NCBI GenBank assembly: GCA_022844005.1
Contig: JALHMN010000037.1
Location: forward strand, 1 to 33,228
Source: a bacterium
GTDB taxonomy: Bacteria; Pseudomonadota; Alphaproteobacteria; Ferrovibrionales; Ferrovibrionaceae
Reading direction: 5' to 3'
DNA: 33,228 bases
The notes under the pieces were generated by a model. It was not told where the DNA came from. It did not search any database and saw only the letters and a program-made list of their open reading frames with translations. Within the stretch, counting starts at the first letter, position 1. Every line of letters starts with the position of its first letter. The position numbers were made by a program, and so were the translations under genes. Below, in pieces: positions 7,990-15,794 of this stretch.

Positions 7990-8379
7990 TCACACCAGCA
8001 GCTGCGCCATCGCCAGGACCAGGCCGAGCGTGGCGATGTTCCAGGCGAAGGTCCGGAGCCAGGGCACGCCCCAGGCATAGAGCGGCAGGAAGGCCATCCG
8101 CCCGCCGATGTAGAGAAGCGCGCCGGCACCGCCGATTCCGCCGCTGCGTTCCAGCACATGGCCCATCAGCACGGCGGCGACGAAGACCGGAAACGTCTCC
8201 AGGAAATTCCGCTGCGCGCGGTCGAGCCGGCCGGCGAGGCCCGTCCTGGGGATGTCCTCGTCGCGCGGGCCGACGGTGTAGCGGTTGCCGACCTGCGCCT
8301 TGAAGGCGAAGGAGGCCGCGGCGAGGTGCACCAGCGCCAAGACCATGGCCACGAACAGGCAGATCATTTCCGTCGACAT
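7990..8379 (-). CDS. MAPEG family membrane protein
   Basis: This 129-residue integral membrane protein has four hydrophobic segments and the MAPEG-family core: N-terminal helix MICLFVAMVLALVHLAAA, then RDEDIPRTGLAGRLDRAQRN followed by FLETFPVFVAAVLM, and a C-terminal YIGGRMAFLPLYAWGVPWLRT region. MAPEG proteins are related to membrane glutathione transferases; bacterial members are mostly uncharacterised. The start ATG 8379 has GGGGGA upstream. It is followed at its 3' end by a hairpin shared with the convergent gene. Its neighbours on the same strand are a TauE/SafE exporter and an antiporter, but the 53-base gap to the exporter makes an operon only possible. Confidence 0.9.
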   Translation of the reverse strand: MSTEMICLFVAMVLALVHLAAASFAFKAQVGNRYTVGPRDEDIPRTGLAGRLDRAQRNFLETFPVFVAAVLMGHVLERSGGIGGAGALLYIGGRMAFLPLYAWGVPWLRTFAWNIATLGLVLAMAQLLV

Positions 8380-8432
8380 GCTCGATCCCCCTTTGCTTCG
8401 GCCGGGCGGCGCCGGGCCTCGATACCGGTCGA

Positions 8433-9194
8433 TCAGCGCATCAGCCCGTCCCACAGCAGTTTCGCGCCGGCGACGAAGGTGAGGCCATAGGCCACCCGGT
8501 AGAACCAGAAGGGCGAAATGCGGCGATGCAGGCTCAAGCCCAGCCACATGCCGAACGCGGCAACCGGCATCAGCACCGCCGAGGTGGCGGCATTGGCGAG
8601 ATTGAGCTGCCCGGTCGCCACATAAGGCGGGAACTTGGCGAAGTTGATGACGGCGAAATACACCACCGTCGTACCGACATAGACGGTCTTGTCCAGGCGC
8701 AGCGGCAGCAGATAGACCTGCAGCGGCGGCCCGCCGGAATGGGCGAGATAGCTGGTGAACCCGCCGATGGTGCTCCAGAACCAGCCCTTGGCCGCGCTGG
8801 GCCGCGCGGCGACGGCGGCCGGCGCGCGGCCGAACCAGTGGTTCAGCGTGAAGACGACGGCGATGCCGCCGATGATGATCTCGATCGCCGCCACCGACAA
8901 CCTGCCCGCGGCGAGGCCGCCGATGGCGACGCCGAGGCAGCCCGCCGGCAGCAGCACCTTCATCAGGCTGCGGTCCCAGTCCCGCCGATAGGCCCACAGG
9001 CCCTGGACATCCATCAGGCAGAGCAGCGGCAGCATGATCGCCGCCGCATCGAGCGGCGACATGGCGAGCGACATCAGCGGAATGGAGAGGACGCCGGCGC
9101 CGCCGCCGAGCCCGCCCTTGCTCATCCCCGCCATGATGATGGCGGGGATGGCGGTGGCATAGACCAGCGGATCGGCGAGCGGCGCGAGGCTCAC
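8433..9194 (-). CDS. Sulfite exporter TauE/SafE family protein
   Basis: This 253-residue inner-membrane protein belongs to the TauE/SafE (DUF81) family, which exports sulfite, sulfoacetate or related organic anions. The family signature is GMSKGGLGGGAGVLSIPLM near residue 24, and the second half repeats the pattern with GFTSYLAHSGGPPLQVYLLP. About eight hydrophobic segments are visible. The start is GTG 9194, four bases after the stop of the antiporter gene; a GAGGGG lies almost on the start, so a slightly later start cannot be excluded. The close spacing suggests co-transcription with the antiporter. The substrate is not predictable from sequence. Confidence 0.9.
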   Translation of the reverse strand: MSLAPLADPLVYATAIPAIIMAGMSKGGLGGGAGVLSIPLMSLAMSPLDAAAIMLPLLCLMDVQGLWAYRRDWDRSLMKVLLPAGCLGVAIGGLAAGRLSVAAIEIIIGGIAVVFTLNHWFGRAPAAVAARPSAAKGWFWSTIGGFTSYLAHSGGPPLQVYLLPLRLDKTVYVGTTVVYFAVINFAKFPPYVATGQLNLANAATSAVLMPVAAFGMWLGLSLHRRISPFWFYRVAYGLTFVAGAKLLWDGLMR

Positions 9195-9198
9195 CCCC

Positions 9199-10626
9199 TC
9201 ACCGGTAGAACAGCACCGTCACCAGCGCGAAGATCGGCATCAGCATGCAGATCGACCAGCCCATGTAGCCGAAGAAGGACGGCATCTTGACGCCGTTGGT
9301 CTCGGCGATCGCCTTCACCATGAAGTTCGGCGCATTGCCGATATAGGTGACCGCGCCCATGAACACGGCGCCGGCCGAGATGGCGCCCAGCGTCACCGCC
9401 AGCGGCCCCATCAGCTGCACCGCGTCGCCGCCCGCCATGTTGAAGAAGACGAGATAGGTGGGCGCGTTGTCGAGGAAGCTCGACAGGATGCCGGTCAGCC
9501 AGAAATACCAGGCATTCACCGGTTCGCCGCCGGGGCCCGTCACCAGCTCGACCAGCGGGGCCAGCGCCCCGTTCGTCCCCGCCTTGAGGATGGCGATGGC
9601 CGGAATGATGGTGAGGAAGATGCCGGCGAAGAGCTTCGCCACCTCGGCGATCGGACCCCAGTTGAAGCCGTTCGCCGCCCGGATGTCCTGCCGGGTCAAG
9701 AGCAGGGACAGGCCGGCGATGGCGATCAGCAGCACGTCGCGGGCGATGTTCTGCAGCTCGACCGGCACATGATAGACCTCGAACCGGATGCCGGGCTTCC
9801 AGTAGCCGCTCATCAGCACCGCCAGCACCACGCCGCCCAGCAGCGCCACATTGACCCAGCCCTCGATGCCGACCCGGCTGTCGGGCGTGGGATCGGGGCG
9901 GGGCGGCATGTTCTCCTCCTTGGCGTAGTACCAGCGGTCCAGCAGGTAGAAGATCGCCAGCAGCAGGACGGAGACCACCAGCATCGGCAGGAAGAGATGC
10001 GTGGTCGGCCAGAAGAACGACACGCCCTTGAGGAAGCCCAGGAACAAGGGCGGGTCGCCCAGCGGCGTCAACGATCCGCCCACATTGGCGACCAGGAAGA
10101 TGAAGAAGACCACCGTATGCGCGTTGTAGCGCCGGGAATCGTTGGCGCGGATCAGGGGCCGGATCAGCAGCATCGCCGCGCCCGTGGTACCGGTCCAGCT
10201 GGCGATCACGGTGCCGAAGGCGAGGAAGCCGGTGTTCACGCCCGGCGAGCCGTGCAGGTTGCCGCGGACATAGATGCCGCCGGCGACGGTGAACAGCGCG
10301 AACAGCAGGATGATGAAGGGGATGTATTCCAGGAGCAGCGTGTGCACCACCTCGTACAGCGCGATCTCGACGCCCTGCGTGGCGGCGAAGGGCAGGATGA
10401 AGGCCAGGGCCCAGAAGGCCGAGATCTTGCCGAAATGGTGGTGCCAGAAATGCGGCGCGGCGAGCGGCATGATGGCGATCGAGAGCAGGATGCCGACGAA
10501 GGGGACGGCCCAGAGGATTCCGAGTTGCGCGCCGTCCAGATGCGGCGCTCCTTCGGCCGCCGCCAGCGCGGGCGCCGCCATGAGCATGCTCGCCAAGGCG
10601 CAGACGCCCGCTGACTTCACTGCCAC
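9199..10626 (-). CDS. Sodium:proton antiporter (NhaD-like, ion transporter superfamily)
   Basis: This protein of about 475 residues has roughly a dozen hydrophobic segments and the NhaD-like motifs TGTTGAAMLLIRP, GGSLTPLGDPPLFLGFL and ILSSFLDNAPTYLVFFN. These paired half-helix motifs are typical of the arsenite/NhaD permease (IT) superfamily, which exchanges Na+ or Li+ for protons across the inner membrane. The N-terminus (AVKSAGVCALASMLMAAPALA) resembles a signal peptide, as in several family members. The start is uncertain: GTG 10626 follows AGGGGAG, and GTG 10620 is in the same frame. No ATG lies at the right place. The frame upstream to 10977 is antisense to the next gene and was not used. 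Confidence 0.88.
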   Translation of the reverse strand: MAVKSAGVCALASMLMAAPALAAAEGAPHLDGAQLGILWAVPFVGILLSIAIMPLAAPHFWHHHFGKISAFWALAFILPFAATQGVEIALYEVVHTLLLEYIPFIILLFALFTVAGGIYVRGNLHGSPGVNTGFLAFGTVIASWTGTTGAAMLLIRPLIRANDSRRYNAHTVVFFIFLVANVGGSLTPLGDPPLFLGFLKGVSFFWPTTHLFLPMLVVSVLLLAIFYLLDRWYYAKEENMPPRPDPTPDSRVGIEGWVNVALLGGVVLAVLMSGYWKPGIRFEVYHVPVELQNIARDVLLIAIAGLSLLLTRQDIRAANGFNWGPIAEVAKLFAGIFLTIIPAIAILKAGTNGALAPLVELVTGPGGEPVNAWYFWLTGILSSFLDNAPTYLVFFNMAGGDAVQLMGPLAVTLGAISAGAVFMGAVTYIGNAPNFMVKAIAETNGVKMPSFFGYMGWSICMLMPIFALVTVLFYR

Positions 10627-10752
10627 TTCCGAAGCACTCCCCTGTTTCTTCTTGGGCGCCCAATCTATGGAAGCGATCCGCGAGCGGCAACCCGGCGTGA
10701 CTTCCCCGGGCTGCGGCGCTAAGTCACCGGCGGCAGGCAATGGAGGTTGGGC

Positions 10753-11049
10753 ATGGGCCAGAAACTGACCGGCGAGGCGCGCAGCCAGGCCCTGGGCGAA
10801 CTGCCCGGCTGGACCGAGGTGACCGGCCGGGACGCCATCACCCGGGCGCTTTCGTTTCCCGACTTCAGTACCGCCTTCGCCTTCATGACCCGGGTGGCGC
10901 TGATGGCCGAGAGCATGGATCACCACCCGGAGTGGTCGAACGTCTACAACAGGGTCACGGTCACGCTCGCCACGCATGACGCCGGCGGCGTCACCGACAA
11001 GGACGTGGCGCTCGCCCTCTTCATCGACAAGGTGGCGGGCCCGGCATGA
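10753..11049 (+). CDS. 4a-hydroxytetrahydrobiopterin (pterin carbinolamine) dehydratase
   Basis: This 98-residue cytosolic enzyme dehydrates 4a-hydroxytetrahydropterin so that the pterin cofactor of aromatic amino acid hydroxylases can be recycled. The signature is in the middle, [20 protein letters not shown], followed by [17 protein letters not shown], with the catalytic histidines in DHHPEW. The length is typical. ATG 10753 has GGAGG six bases upstream (10742-10746). Its stop overlaps the next gene's start (ATGA 11046-11049). No aromatic hydroxylase is seen nearby, so the in vivo partner is unclear. Confidence 0.95.
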   Translation: MGQKLTGEARSQALGELPGWTEVTGRDAITRALSFPDFSTAFAFMTRVALMAESMDHHPEWSNVYNRVTVTLATHDAGGVTDKDVALALFIDKVAGPA

Positions 11050-11453
11050 CCACCTCGCCGCTGCTTCCCCCCAGCCTGGAAGACGTGGAGCGCCTGGCGC
11101 AGGAGGCGCTGGGCAGCATCCCCGAACCGCTGCGGGCGCATATCCAGGGCGTCGTCATCCGGGTCGAGGATTTCCCCGACGAGGAGACCGAGCGCGAGAT
11201 GGAGCTCGAGAGCCCCTACGACCTGCTCGGCCTCTATCGCGGCATCGCCGTCGCGGCGCGGGAGAACCCGCAGAGCGGCGCCGAACCCGACATGATCTTC
11301 CTCTACCGCCGTCCGCTGCTCGACTTCTGGTGCGAGGAAGGGACCGAGGACTTCGCGCATCTGATCCGCCATGTGATGATCCACGAGATCGGTCATCACT
11401 TCGGCTTCTCCGACGACGACATGGAATCGATCGAAGCCTCGGAAGCCGACTAG
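11046..11453 (+). CDS. Zincin-like metallopeptidase (PF06262/DUF1025 family)
   Basis: This 135-residue minimal zincin has the zinc motif [14 protein letters not shown] near the C-terminus (HExxH plus a downstream Asp) and the conserved [20 protein letters not shown] and [11 protein letters not shown] segments. Members are small cytosolic putative metalloproteases. No target is known to me. It overlaps the preceding dehydratase gene by four bases (ATGA), implying coupled translation. The length is normal for the family and all three metal ligands appear present. Confidence 0.92.
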   Translation: MTTSPLLPPSLEDVERLAQEALGSIPEPLRAHIQGVVIRVEDFPDEETEREMELESPYDLLGLYRGIAVAARENPQSGAEPDMIFLYRRPLLDFWCEEGTEDFAHLIRHVMIHEIGHHFGFSDDDMESIEASEAD

Positions 11454-11544
11454 ACCGCTGGTTGACTCGGCCCCTCGGCGAGGTCCAGGCTTCTCCCGAT
11501 GGACGGCGGCAGACCGTCCACGGTCCAAGGGAACGGAGGAAGCC

Positions 11545-12654
11545 ATGAAACTCGGTTACTTCACCATGCCGTCGCATCCGCCCGAGCGGAGCCTGAAGGA
11601 CGGCCACGAATGGGACCTGCAGGTCATCCGCTGGCTCGACGAGCTCGGCTACGAGGAATGCTGGATCGGCGAGCATCACACCGCGCCCTGGGAGCCGCAT
11701 CCCTCGCCCGACCTGCTGGTGGCGCAGGCGCTGATGCAGACGAAGAACATCCGCCTGGGGCCCGGCGGCTTCCTGCTGCCCTATCACCACCCGGCCGAGC
11801 TCGCGAACCGCGTCGCCATGCTGGATCACATCTCCGGCGGGCGGCTCAATTTCGGCGTCGCCGCCTCCGGCCTTCCCTCCGACTGGGCGATGTTCAATGT
11901 GGACGGCATGTCGGGGCAGAACCGCGACATGACCCGCGAGGCGCTCGACATCATCCTCAAGCTGTGGAGCTCGACCGAGCCCTTCGACTACAAGGGCAAG
12001 TTCTGGCACGTGACCAAGCCGGACACGATGTTCGGCTTCCTGAAACCCCACATCAAGCCGCTGCAGACCCCGCACCCCCCGATCGGCGTCGCCGGCCTGT
12101 CGAAAGGTTCGGACACGCTGAAGCTCGCCGGCGAGAAGGGCTTCATCCCGATGAGCCTCAACCTCAACCCGGCCTATGTGAAGTCGCACTGGGAATCGGT
12201 CGAGATCGGCGCCGCCAAGGCCCATCGCACCCCCGATCGCGGCGACTGGCGCCTGGTGCGCGAGGTCTTCGTCGCCGATACCGATGCCGAGGCGATGAAG
12301 CTCTCCGTCGGCTCGCATATGGGCCGGATGATGCGGGAATACTTCCTGCCGCTACTGCAGCAGTTCGGCTTCTTCGAATACCTGAAGCACGACCAGTCGG
12401 TGCCCGACAGCGATGTGACGCCGGAATACTGCGCCAGCCGGAACTGGATCGTGGGCTCGCCCGCCACGGTCGCGCGGCGGATCGAGGAGATCTACGAGGA
12501 GGTCGGCGGCTTCGGACAGCTCCTGGTCTTCGGCTTCGACTATTCGGAGACGCCCGGCGCCTGGCGGCGGTCGCTGGAACTCCTGTCGAAGGAAGTGCTG
12601 CCCAAGGTCCAGCACCTGAAGCCGAAGGCGCATGGCAAGATGGCGGCGGACTGA
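11545..12654 (+). CDS. LLM class flavin-dependent oxidoreductase (luciferase-like)
   Basis: This 369-residue protein has the luciferase-like TIM-barrel fold, using reduced FMN (or F420) to oxygenate small substrates. The N-terminal strand MKLGYFTMPSHPPER, the segment EECWIGEHHTAPWEPHPSPD, PGGFLLPYHHPAELANRVAM and DHISGGRLNFGVAASGLPSDW are characteristic of the limonene monooxygenase/alkanal monooxygenase branch. ATG 11545 follows a strong GGAGGA. The gene stands alone, with 91 bases upstream and a VapBC module downstream. The substrate cannot be named from sequence. Confidence 0.93.
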   Translation: MKLGYFTMPSHPPERSLKDGHEWDLQVIRWLDELGYEECWIGEHHTAPWEPHPSPDLLVAQALMQTKNIRLGPGGFLLPYHHPAELANRVAMLDHISGGRLNFGVAASGLPSDWAMFNVDGMSGQNRDMTREALDIILKLWSSTEPFDYKGKFWHVTKPDTMFGFLKPHIKPLQTPHPPIGVAGLSKGSDTLKLAGEKGFIPMSLNLNPAYVKSHWESVEIGAAKAHRTPDRGDWRLVREVFVADTDAEAMKLSVGSHMGRMMREYFLPLLQQFGFFEYLKHDQSVPDSDVTPEYCASRNWIVGSPATVARRIEEIYEEVGGFGQLLVFGFDYSETPGAWRRSLELLSKEVLPKVQHLKPKAHGKMAAD

Positions 12655-12669
12655 AAATGGCCGGCTGAT

Positions 12670-12726
12670 TTGCCTTCGAATATGGGTACCCATATGCTCT
12701 GACCCGGCAATATGGGTACCCATATG
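12670..12726 (+). promoter_or_regulatory. VapBC promoter with two identical palindromic operators
   Basis: The palindrome ATATGGGTACCCATAT occurs twice, exactly, at 12680-12695 and 12710-12725, with centres 30 bp apart (about three helical turns). A candidate promoter is TTGCCT (12670-12675), a 17-bp spacer and TATGCT (12693-12698). The first operator thus covers the spacer and -10, and the second covers the start codons of the antitoxin. Transcription would begin near 12705, leaving a very short or no leader. This fits autorepression by the antitoxin, as known for RHH-type antitoxins. Confidence 0.7.
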
Positions 12727-12966
12727 AAGACCACGGTTGAGATCGCCGACCCGCTTTTGCAGGAAGCACGGGAGCTTGCATCGCGTGAAGGGACGACGCT
12801 AAAGGCCCTCATCGAGCGTGGCCTTCGCCGTGTGCTGTCGGAAAAGCAGGAAAAGCCCTTCAAGCTGCGTGACGCGAGCTTCGGTGGCCAGGGCCTGCAA
12901 CCGGATATGAAGGATGCGGACTGGGAGAAGATCCGCTCGATGATCTATGAGGGCCGCGGCGGTTGA
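12724..12966 (+). CDS. vapB: VapB-type antitoxin, ribbon-helix-helix
   Basis: This 80-residue protein, MKTTVEIADPLLQEARELAS, has an N-terminal ribbon-helix-helix DNA-binding domain and a C-terminal, probably flexible part (DASFGGQGLQPDMKDADWEKI) that would bind and block the toxin. ATG 12724 is the family-like start. ATG 12712, within the operator palindrome, would add MGTH. Neither has a clear Shine-Dalgarno sequence, consistent with a leaderless or nearly leaderless mRNA. The stop overlaps the toxin start (TTGA, 12963-12966). The operator pair lies directly upstream. Confidence 0.9.
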   Translation: MKTTVEIADPLLQEARELASREGTTLKALIERGLRRVLSEKQEKPFKLRDASFGGQGLQPDMKDADWEKIRSMIYEGRGG

Positions 12967-13397
12967 TCGCCGTCGACACCAATATCCTGGTCTACGCCCA
13001 TCGGAACGATTCGCCCTTCCATCTCCGAGCGAAACAATGCCTGGCGCGCTTGGCGGAGGGGCCTTCCAACTGGGCGATAGCGTGGCCCTGCCTGCACGAA
13101 TTCCTCGGCGTCGTGACGCACCCGCGCATCTATGCGCCTCCGACGCCGCCGGCCGTTGCCCTCGAGCAGATTCGGGTGTGGCTCGGGTCCCCGAAACTGA
13201 CGCTGCTTGCGGAATCGCCCTTCTATCTCGCTGAGTTGGAAAGGATCGTGATCGGCGGGAAGATCGTTGGTCCGCGCGTACACGACGCCAGGATCGCCGC
13301 GATCTGCCTCAGCCATGGCGTCAGCGAATTGTGGTCCGCGGATCGCGATTTCGGCCGCATGTCCGACCTCAAAGTCCGTAATCCTCTGCTGGACTGA
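12963..13397 (+). CDS. vapC: VapC-type PIN domain toxin
   Basis: This 144-residue PIN-domain ribonuclease is of the kind that cleaves tRNA or rRNA and is neutralised by its VapB partner. Acidic metal ligands are visible: Asp5 in AVDTNILVYAHR, Glu in PCLHEFLGVV, Asp in RVHDARIAAICL and Asp in LWSADRDFGRM. The start is TTG 12963, inside the antitoxin's stop overlap. All catalytic acids are present, so it should be active. It is the downstream gene of the module controlled by the two operators. Confidence 0.9.
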   Translation: MIAVDTNILVYAHRNDSPFHLRAKQCLARLAEGPSNWAIAWPCLHEFLGVVTHPRIYAPPTPPAVALEQIRVWLGSPKLTLLAESPFYLAELERIVIGGKIVGPRVHDARIAAICLSHGVSELWSADRDFGRMSDLKVRNPLLD

Positions 13398-13460
13398 AGG
13401 TTGACGCCCGCGCCTGCCGGGCGTTCAATCGTGACCGCAGCGTTACAGAGGGGAGGCGCG

Positions 13461-13829
13461 GTGAGCGAGGTTGTCGATATCGAAGAGTGGCGGGGCGCCC
13501 GGTCGGCCGCGCCGCCGCGGCCGGGCAGGGCGCCCGAAGTCTTCTTCGACCGTCTGGAACTGGGCCTGATCCTCAATCTCTACGCCCATATGGTGGCCCG
13601 CGGCGAATGGCGCGACTACGCCATCGGACATGACGACGAGAGCTGCAGCTTCGCCGTCTTCCGCCGCTCCGCCGACCAGCCGCTCTATCGCATCGTCAAG
13701 GCGCCCAAGCTCGCCCGCCGGCAGGGCGCCTATGCCATCCTGGGCCTGGGCGACCGGGTGCTGAAGCGCGGCAAGTCGCTCGCCCAGTGCCTGCGCTTCT
13801 TCGACCGCCAGCGTCTCCAGGTGGTCTAG
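13461..13829 (+). CDS. DUF2794 domain-containing protein
   Basis: This 122-residue alphaproteobacterial protein of unknown function carries the DUF2794 signature: VFFDRLELGLILNLYAHMVARGEWRDYAI, then YRIVKAPKLARRQGAYAI, LKRGKSLAQCLRFFDRQ. The start is GTG 13461, preceded by GGGGAGG (13451-13457); the frame upstream to 13401 has no ribosome binding site. No membrane segment or signal peptide is visible. It lies 23 bases before the flavin monooxygenase gene, possibly in the same transcript. Confidence 0.88.
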   Translation: MSEVVDIEEWRGARSAAPPRPGRAPEVFFDRLELGLILNLYAHMVARGEWRDYAIGHDDESCSFAVFRRSADQPLYRIVKAPKLARRQGAYAILGLGDRVLKRGKSLAQCLRFFDRQRLQVV

Positions 13830-13852
13830 GCCAAAGTTCACAGGCAGAAGAG

Positions 13853-15070
13853 ATGAAGATCACCATCGCGGGCGCCGGCATCGGCGGCCTCGCCACCGCC
13901 CTCGCGCTCACCGCCGCCGGCCATGACGTCACCGTCTACGAGGCCGCGGCACATATCCTTCCGCTCGGCGTCGGCATCAACCTCCTGCCGCACGCCGCCG
14001 AGGTGCTGGCGGGACTGGACCTGGTGGACGAGTTGCTGGCCCAGGGCGTGGCGACGCGCGAACTCGTCTACGTCAACCGCTTCGGGCAGCGCATCTGGGG
14101 CGAGCCGCGCGGGCGCTTCGCCGGTTTCGCCGCGCCGCAGATCTCGCTGCCCCGGGGCGGCCTGCAACTCACGCTGCTGCAGGCCGCGCTCCGCCGCCTG
14201 GGACCCGAGCGCATCATCGCCGGCCGGCGCCTGACCGGCTTCGAGGCAGGCGCCGATGCCGCGGTCGCGCATTTCGAAACAGCCGCGGGCACGACCGGTT
14301 CGGTCGCATCCGACATCCTCGTCGCCGCCGACGGCATCCATTCGCGCGCCCGCGCCCGGCTCTATCCCGATGAGGGGTCGCCGATCTATTCCGGGCGCAT
14401 GCTCTGGCGCGCCACCAGCATGGCGAAACCCTTCCTCACCGGCGCCAGCATGATCATGGCCGGGCACCAGAACCAGAAGTTCGTCTGCTATCCGATCGGC
14501 GCGGTGCAGCCGGACGGCTTGCAGCGGATCAACTGGATCGCCGAACTGGTGGTGGCGCAGACGTTGAGCCGCGAGGACTGGAACCGCCAGGTCGACGCGT
14601 CCGTCTTCCTGCCCCGCTTCGAGAGCTGGCGCTTCGACTGGCTGGACGTACCGGGCCTCATCCGCGATGCCGAGGCCGTCTACGAATTCCCCATGGTCGA
14701 TCGCGACCCGCTGCCGCACTGGAGCCACGGGCGGATGACGCTTCTGGGCGACGCGGCGCATCCGATGTATCCGATCGGATCGAACGGGGCGAGCCAGGCG
14801 ATCCTCGACGCCCGCGCCCTCACCCAGGCGCTCGCCGCCCATGCCGATCCGGTCGAGGCACTGGCGGCCTACGAGGCCGACCGCCTGCCCAAGACCGCCG
14901 CCATCGTCCGCGCCAACCGCCAGAACGGCCCCGAGCAGTGCATGCAGCTCGCCCATGAACGCGCGCCGGACGGTTTCGCGCGCATCGAGGACGTCTTCGC
15001 CGCCGGCGAATTGGAAGCCATCGCCGCGCGCTACAAGGCGCTGACCGGCCTGGTGAAGCCTCCGGCCTAG
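13853..15070 (+). CDS. FAD-dependent monooxygenase (aromatic hydroxylase / PhzS-like group)
   Basis: This 405-residue, single-component flavoprotein hydroxylase has a dinucleotide-binding GAGIGGLATALALTAAG near residue 6, the middle DG motif in VAADGIHSRARARL, and the FAD ribityl-binding GDAAHPMYPIGSNG. It should use NAD(P)H and O2 to hydroxylate an aromatic or similar ring. The N-terminal and GD motifs are close to the PhzS/salicylate-hydroxylase branch. The start is ATG 13853, with a weak AGAAGAG upstream. The gene context gives no substrate hint. Confidence 0.92.
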   Translation: MKITIAGAGIGGLATALALTAAGHDVTVYEAAAHILPLGVGINLLPHAAEVLAGLDLVDELLAQGVATRELVYVNRFGQRIWGEPRGRFAGFAAPQISLPRGGLQLTLLQAALRRLGPERIIAGRRLTGFEAGADAAVAHFETAAGTTGSVASDILVAADGIHSRARARLYPDEGSPIYSGRMLWRATSMAKPFLTGASMIMAGHQNQKFVCYPIGAVQPDGLQRINWIAELVVAQTLSREDWNRQVDASVFLPRFESWRFDWLDVPGLIRDAEAVYEFPMVDRDPLPHWSHGRMTLLGDAAHPMYPIGSNGASQAILDARALTQALAAHADPVEALAAYEADRLPKTAAIVRANRQNGPEQCMQLAHERAPDGFARIEDVFAAGELEAIAARYKALTGLVKPPA

Positions 15071-15084
15071 GCCCGGATGCGCGT

Positions 15085-15489
15085 TCACCCCGGATGAATC
15101 AGGTGAAGTGTCGGAAAGTACGCGCGGTATCGCGCCGGGTCGCGGGTCAGAAGCTGCCAGCCACGCACGGCGGCATGCGCGCCGATGAAGAAGTCCGGCA
15201 GCACACCGGTGCGGGTGCCGCCGCGGCGGCGATAAGCAACGAAGGCCCTGCCCGCCAGGAACAGGGCGTCGCGCGGAATCTCGATCGTCTCCGCGGGCAA
15301 CGCGGCGAGGGCACCGTCCAGATCCTCGCGACGGGCGAAGCCGACCGAGAGTTCGGCATAGATGACGGGATTGACCGCCAGTCCGTCCCTCATCTTCGCC
15401 GCTTCGATCTGATGCTCCGACCATGACGCCCAGACCGGATCGTCGTTGAAGAGATCAAGCGCGACATTGCTGTCGAGCAGGATCGGCAT
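15085..15489 (-). CDS. PIN domain toxin (VapC family)
   Basis: This 134-residue PIN-domain nuclease, MPILLDSNVALDLFNDDPVW, carries the acidic cluster Asp7, Glu in PVIYAELSVGF, Asp in GVLPDFFIGAHAA and Asp in LLTRDPARYRAYF. The start ATG 15489 shares one base with the stop of the AbrB-type antitoxin upstream (TGATG), so the two are translationally coupled. The combination of AbrB/MazE-like antitoxin and PIN toxin is a known alternative pairing in VapBC modules. It is the second VapC-type toxin in this window and has a different antitoxin class from the first. Confidence 0.9.
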   Translation of the reverse strand: MPILLDSNVALDLFNDDPVWASWSEHQIEAAKMRDGLAVNPVIYAELSVGFARREDLDGALAALPAETIEIPRDALFLAGRAFVAYRRRGGTRTGVLPDFFIGAHAAVRGWQLLTRDPARYRAYFPTLHLIHPG

Positions 15490-15722
15490 CAATCCTCGCC
15501 GCGCGTCAGCGACATGATCTCATCGGTGCTCAGGCCGCCTTTCAGGATGCCGCGCAGCCGGGCGACCGGACTCTTCGGCCGCCGCCGATCGGTACGCGCC
15601 AGCGTCACCCGGCCATCGGCCGCGAGTTCGAACTCCACACTGGCCCCCGGGCGGATGCCGAGATGATCGCGCACCCGCTTGGGGATCGTGACCTGGCCCT
15701 TCTGGGTGACCGTCATGCCCAT
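15489..15722 (-). CDS. AbrB/SpoVT (swapped-hairpin) type antitoxin
   Basis: This 77-residue protein begins MGMTVTQKGQVTIPKRVRDH, then LGIRPGASVEFELAADGRVTLA, a typical AbrB/MazE DNA-binding domain. The C-terminal tail ending STDEIMSLTRGED should bind the PIN toxin. ATG 15722 is chosen over ATG 15716 because AGGAAG lies five bases before it. The stop overlaps the toxin start. A candidate promoter lies just upstream at 15756-15785. Confidence 0.92.
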   Translation of the reverse strand: MGMTVTQKGQVTIPKRVRDHLGIRPGASVEFELAADGRVTLARTDRRRPKSPVARLRGILKGGLSTDEIMSLTRGED

Positions 15723-15755
15723 TGTCGCTTCCTGGTAAGGACCGTGGCTGATGTA

Positions 15756-15785
15756 GTAATACCAGTTCACTGCCGCCCGCGCCAA
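15756..15785 (-). promoter_or_regulatory. Candidate extended -10 promoter of the AbrB-PIN toxin-antitoxin module
   Basis: On the minus strand TTGGCG (15785-15780), 18 bases, then TG-G-TATTAC with the -10 hexamer at 15761-15756. Transcription would begin near 15749, leaving a leader of about 27 bases with a Shine-Dalgarno sequence. CTGGTA and TACCAG also form an inverted repeat around it. Inferred. Confidence 0.4.
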
Positions 15786-15794
15786 GGACACCCG

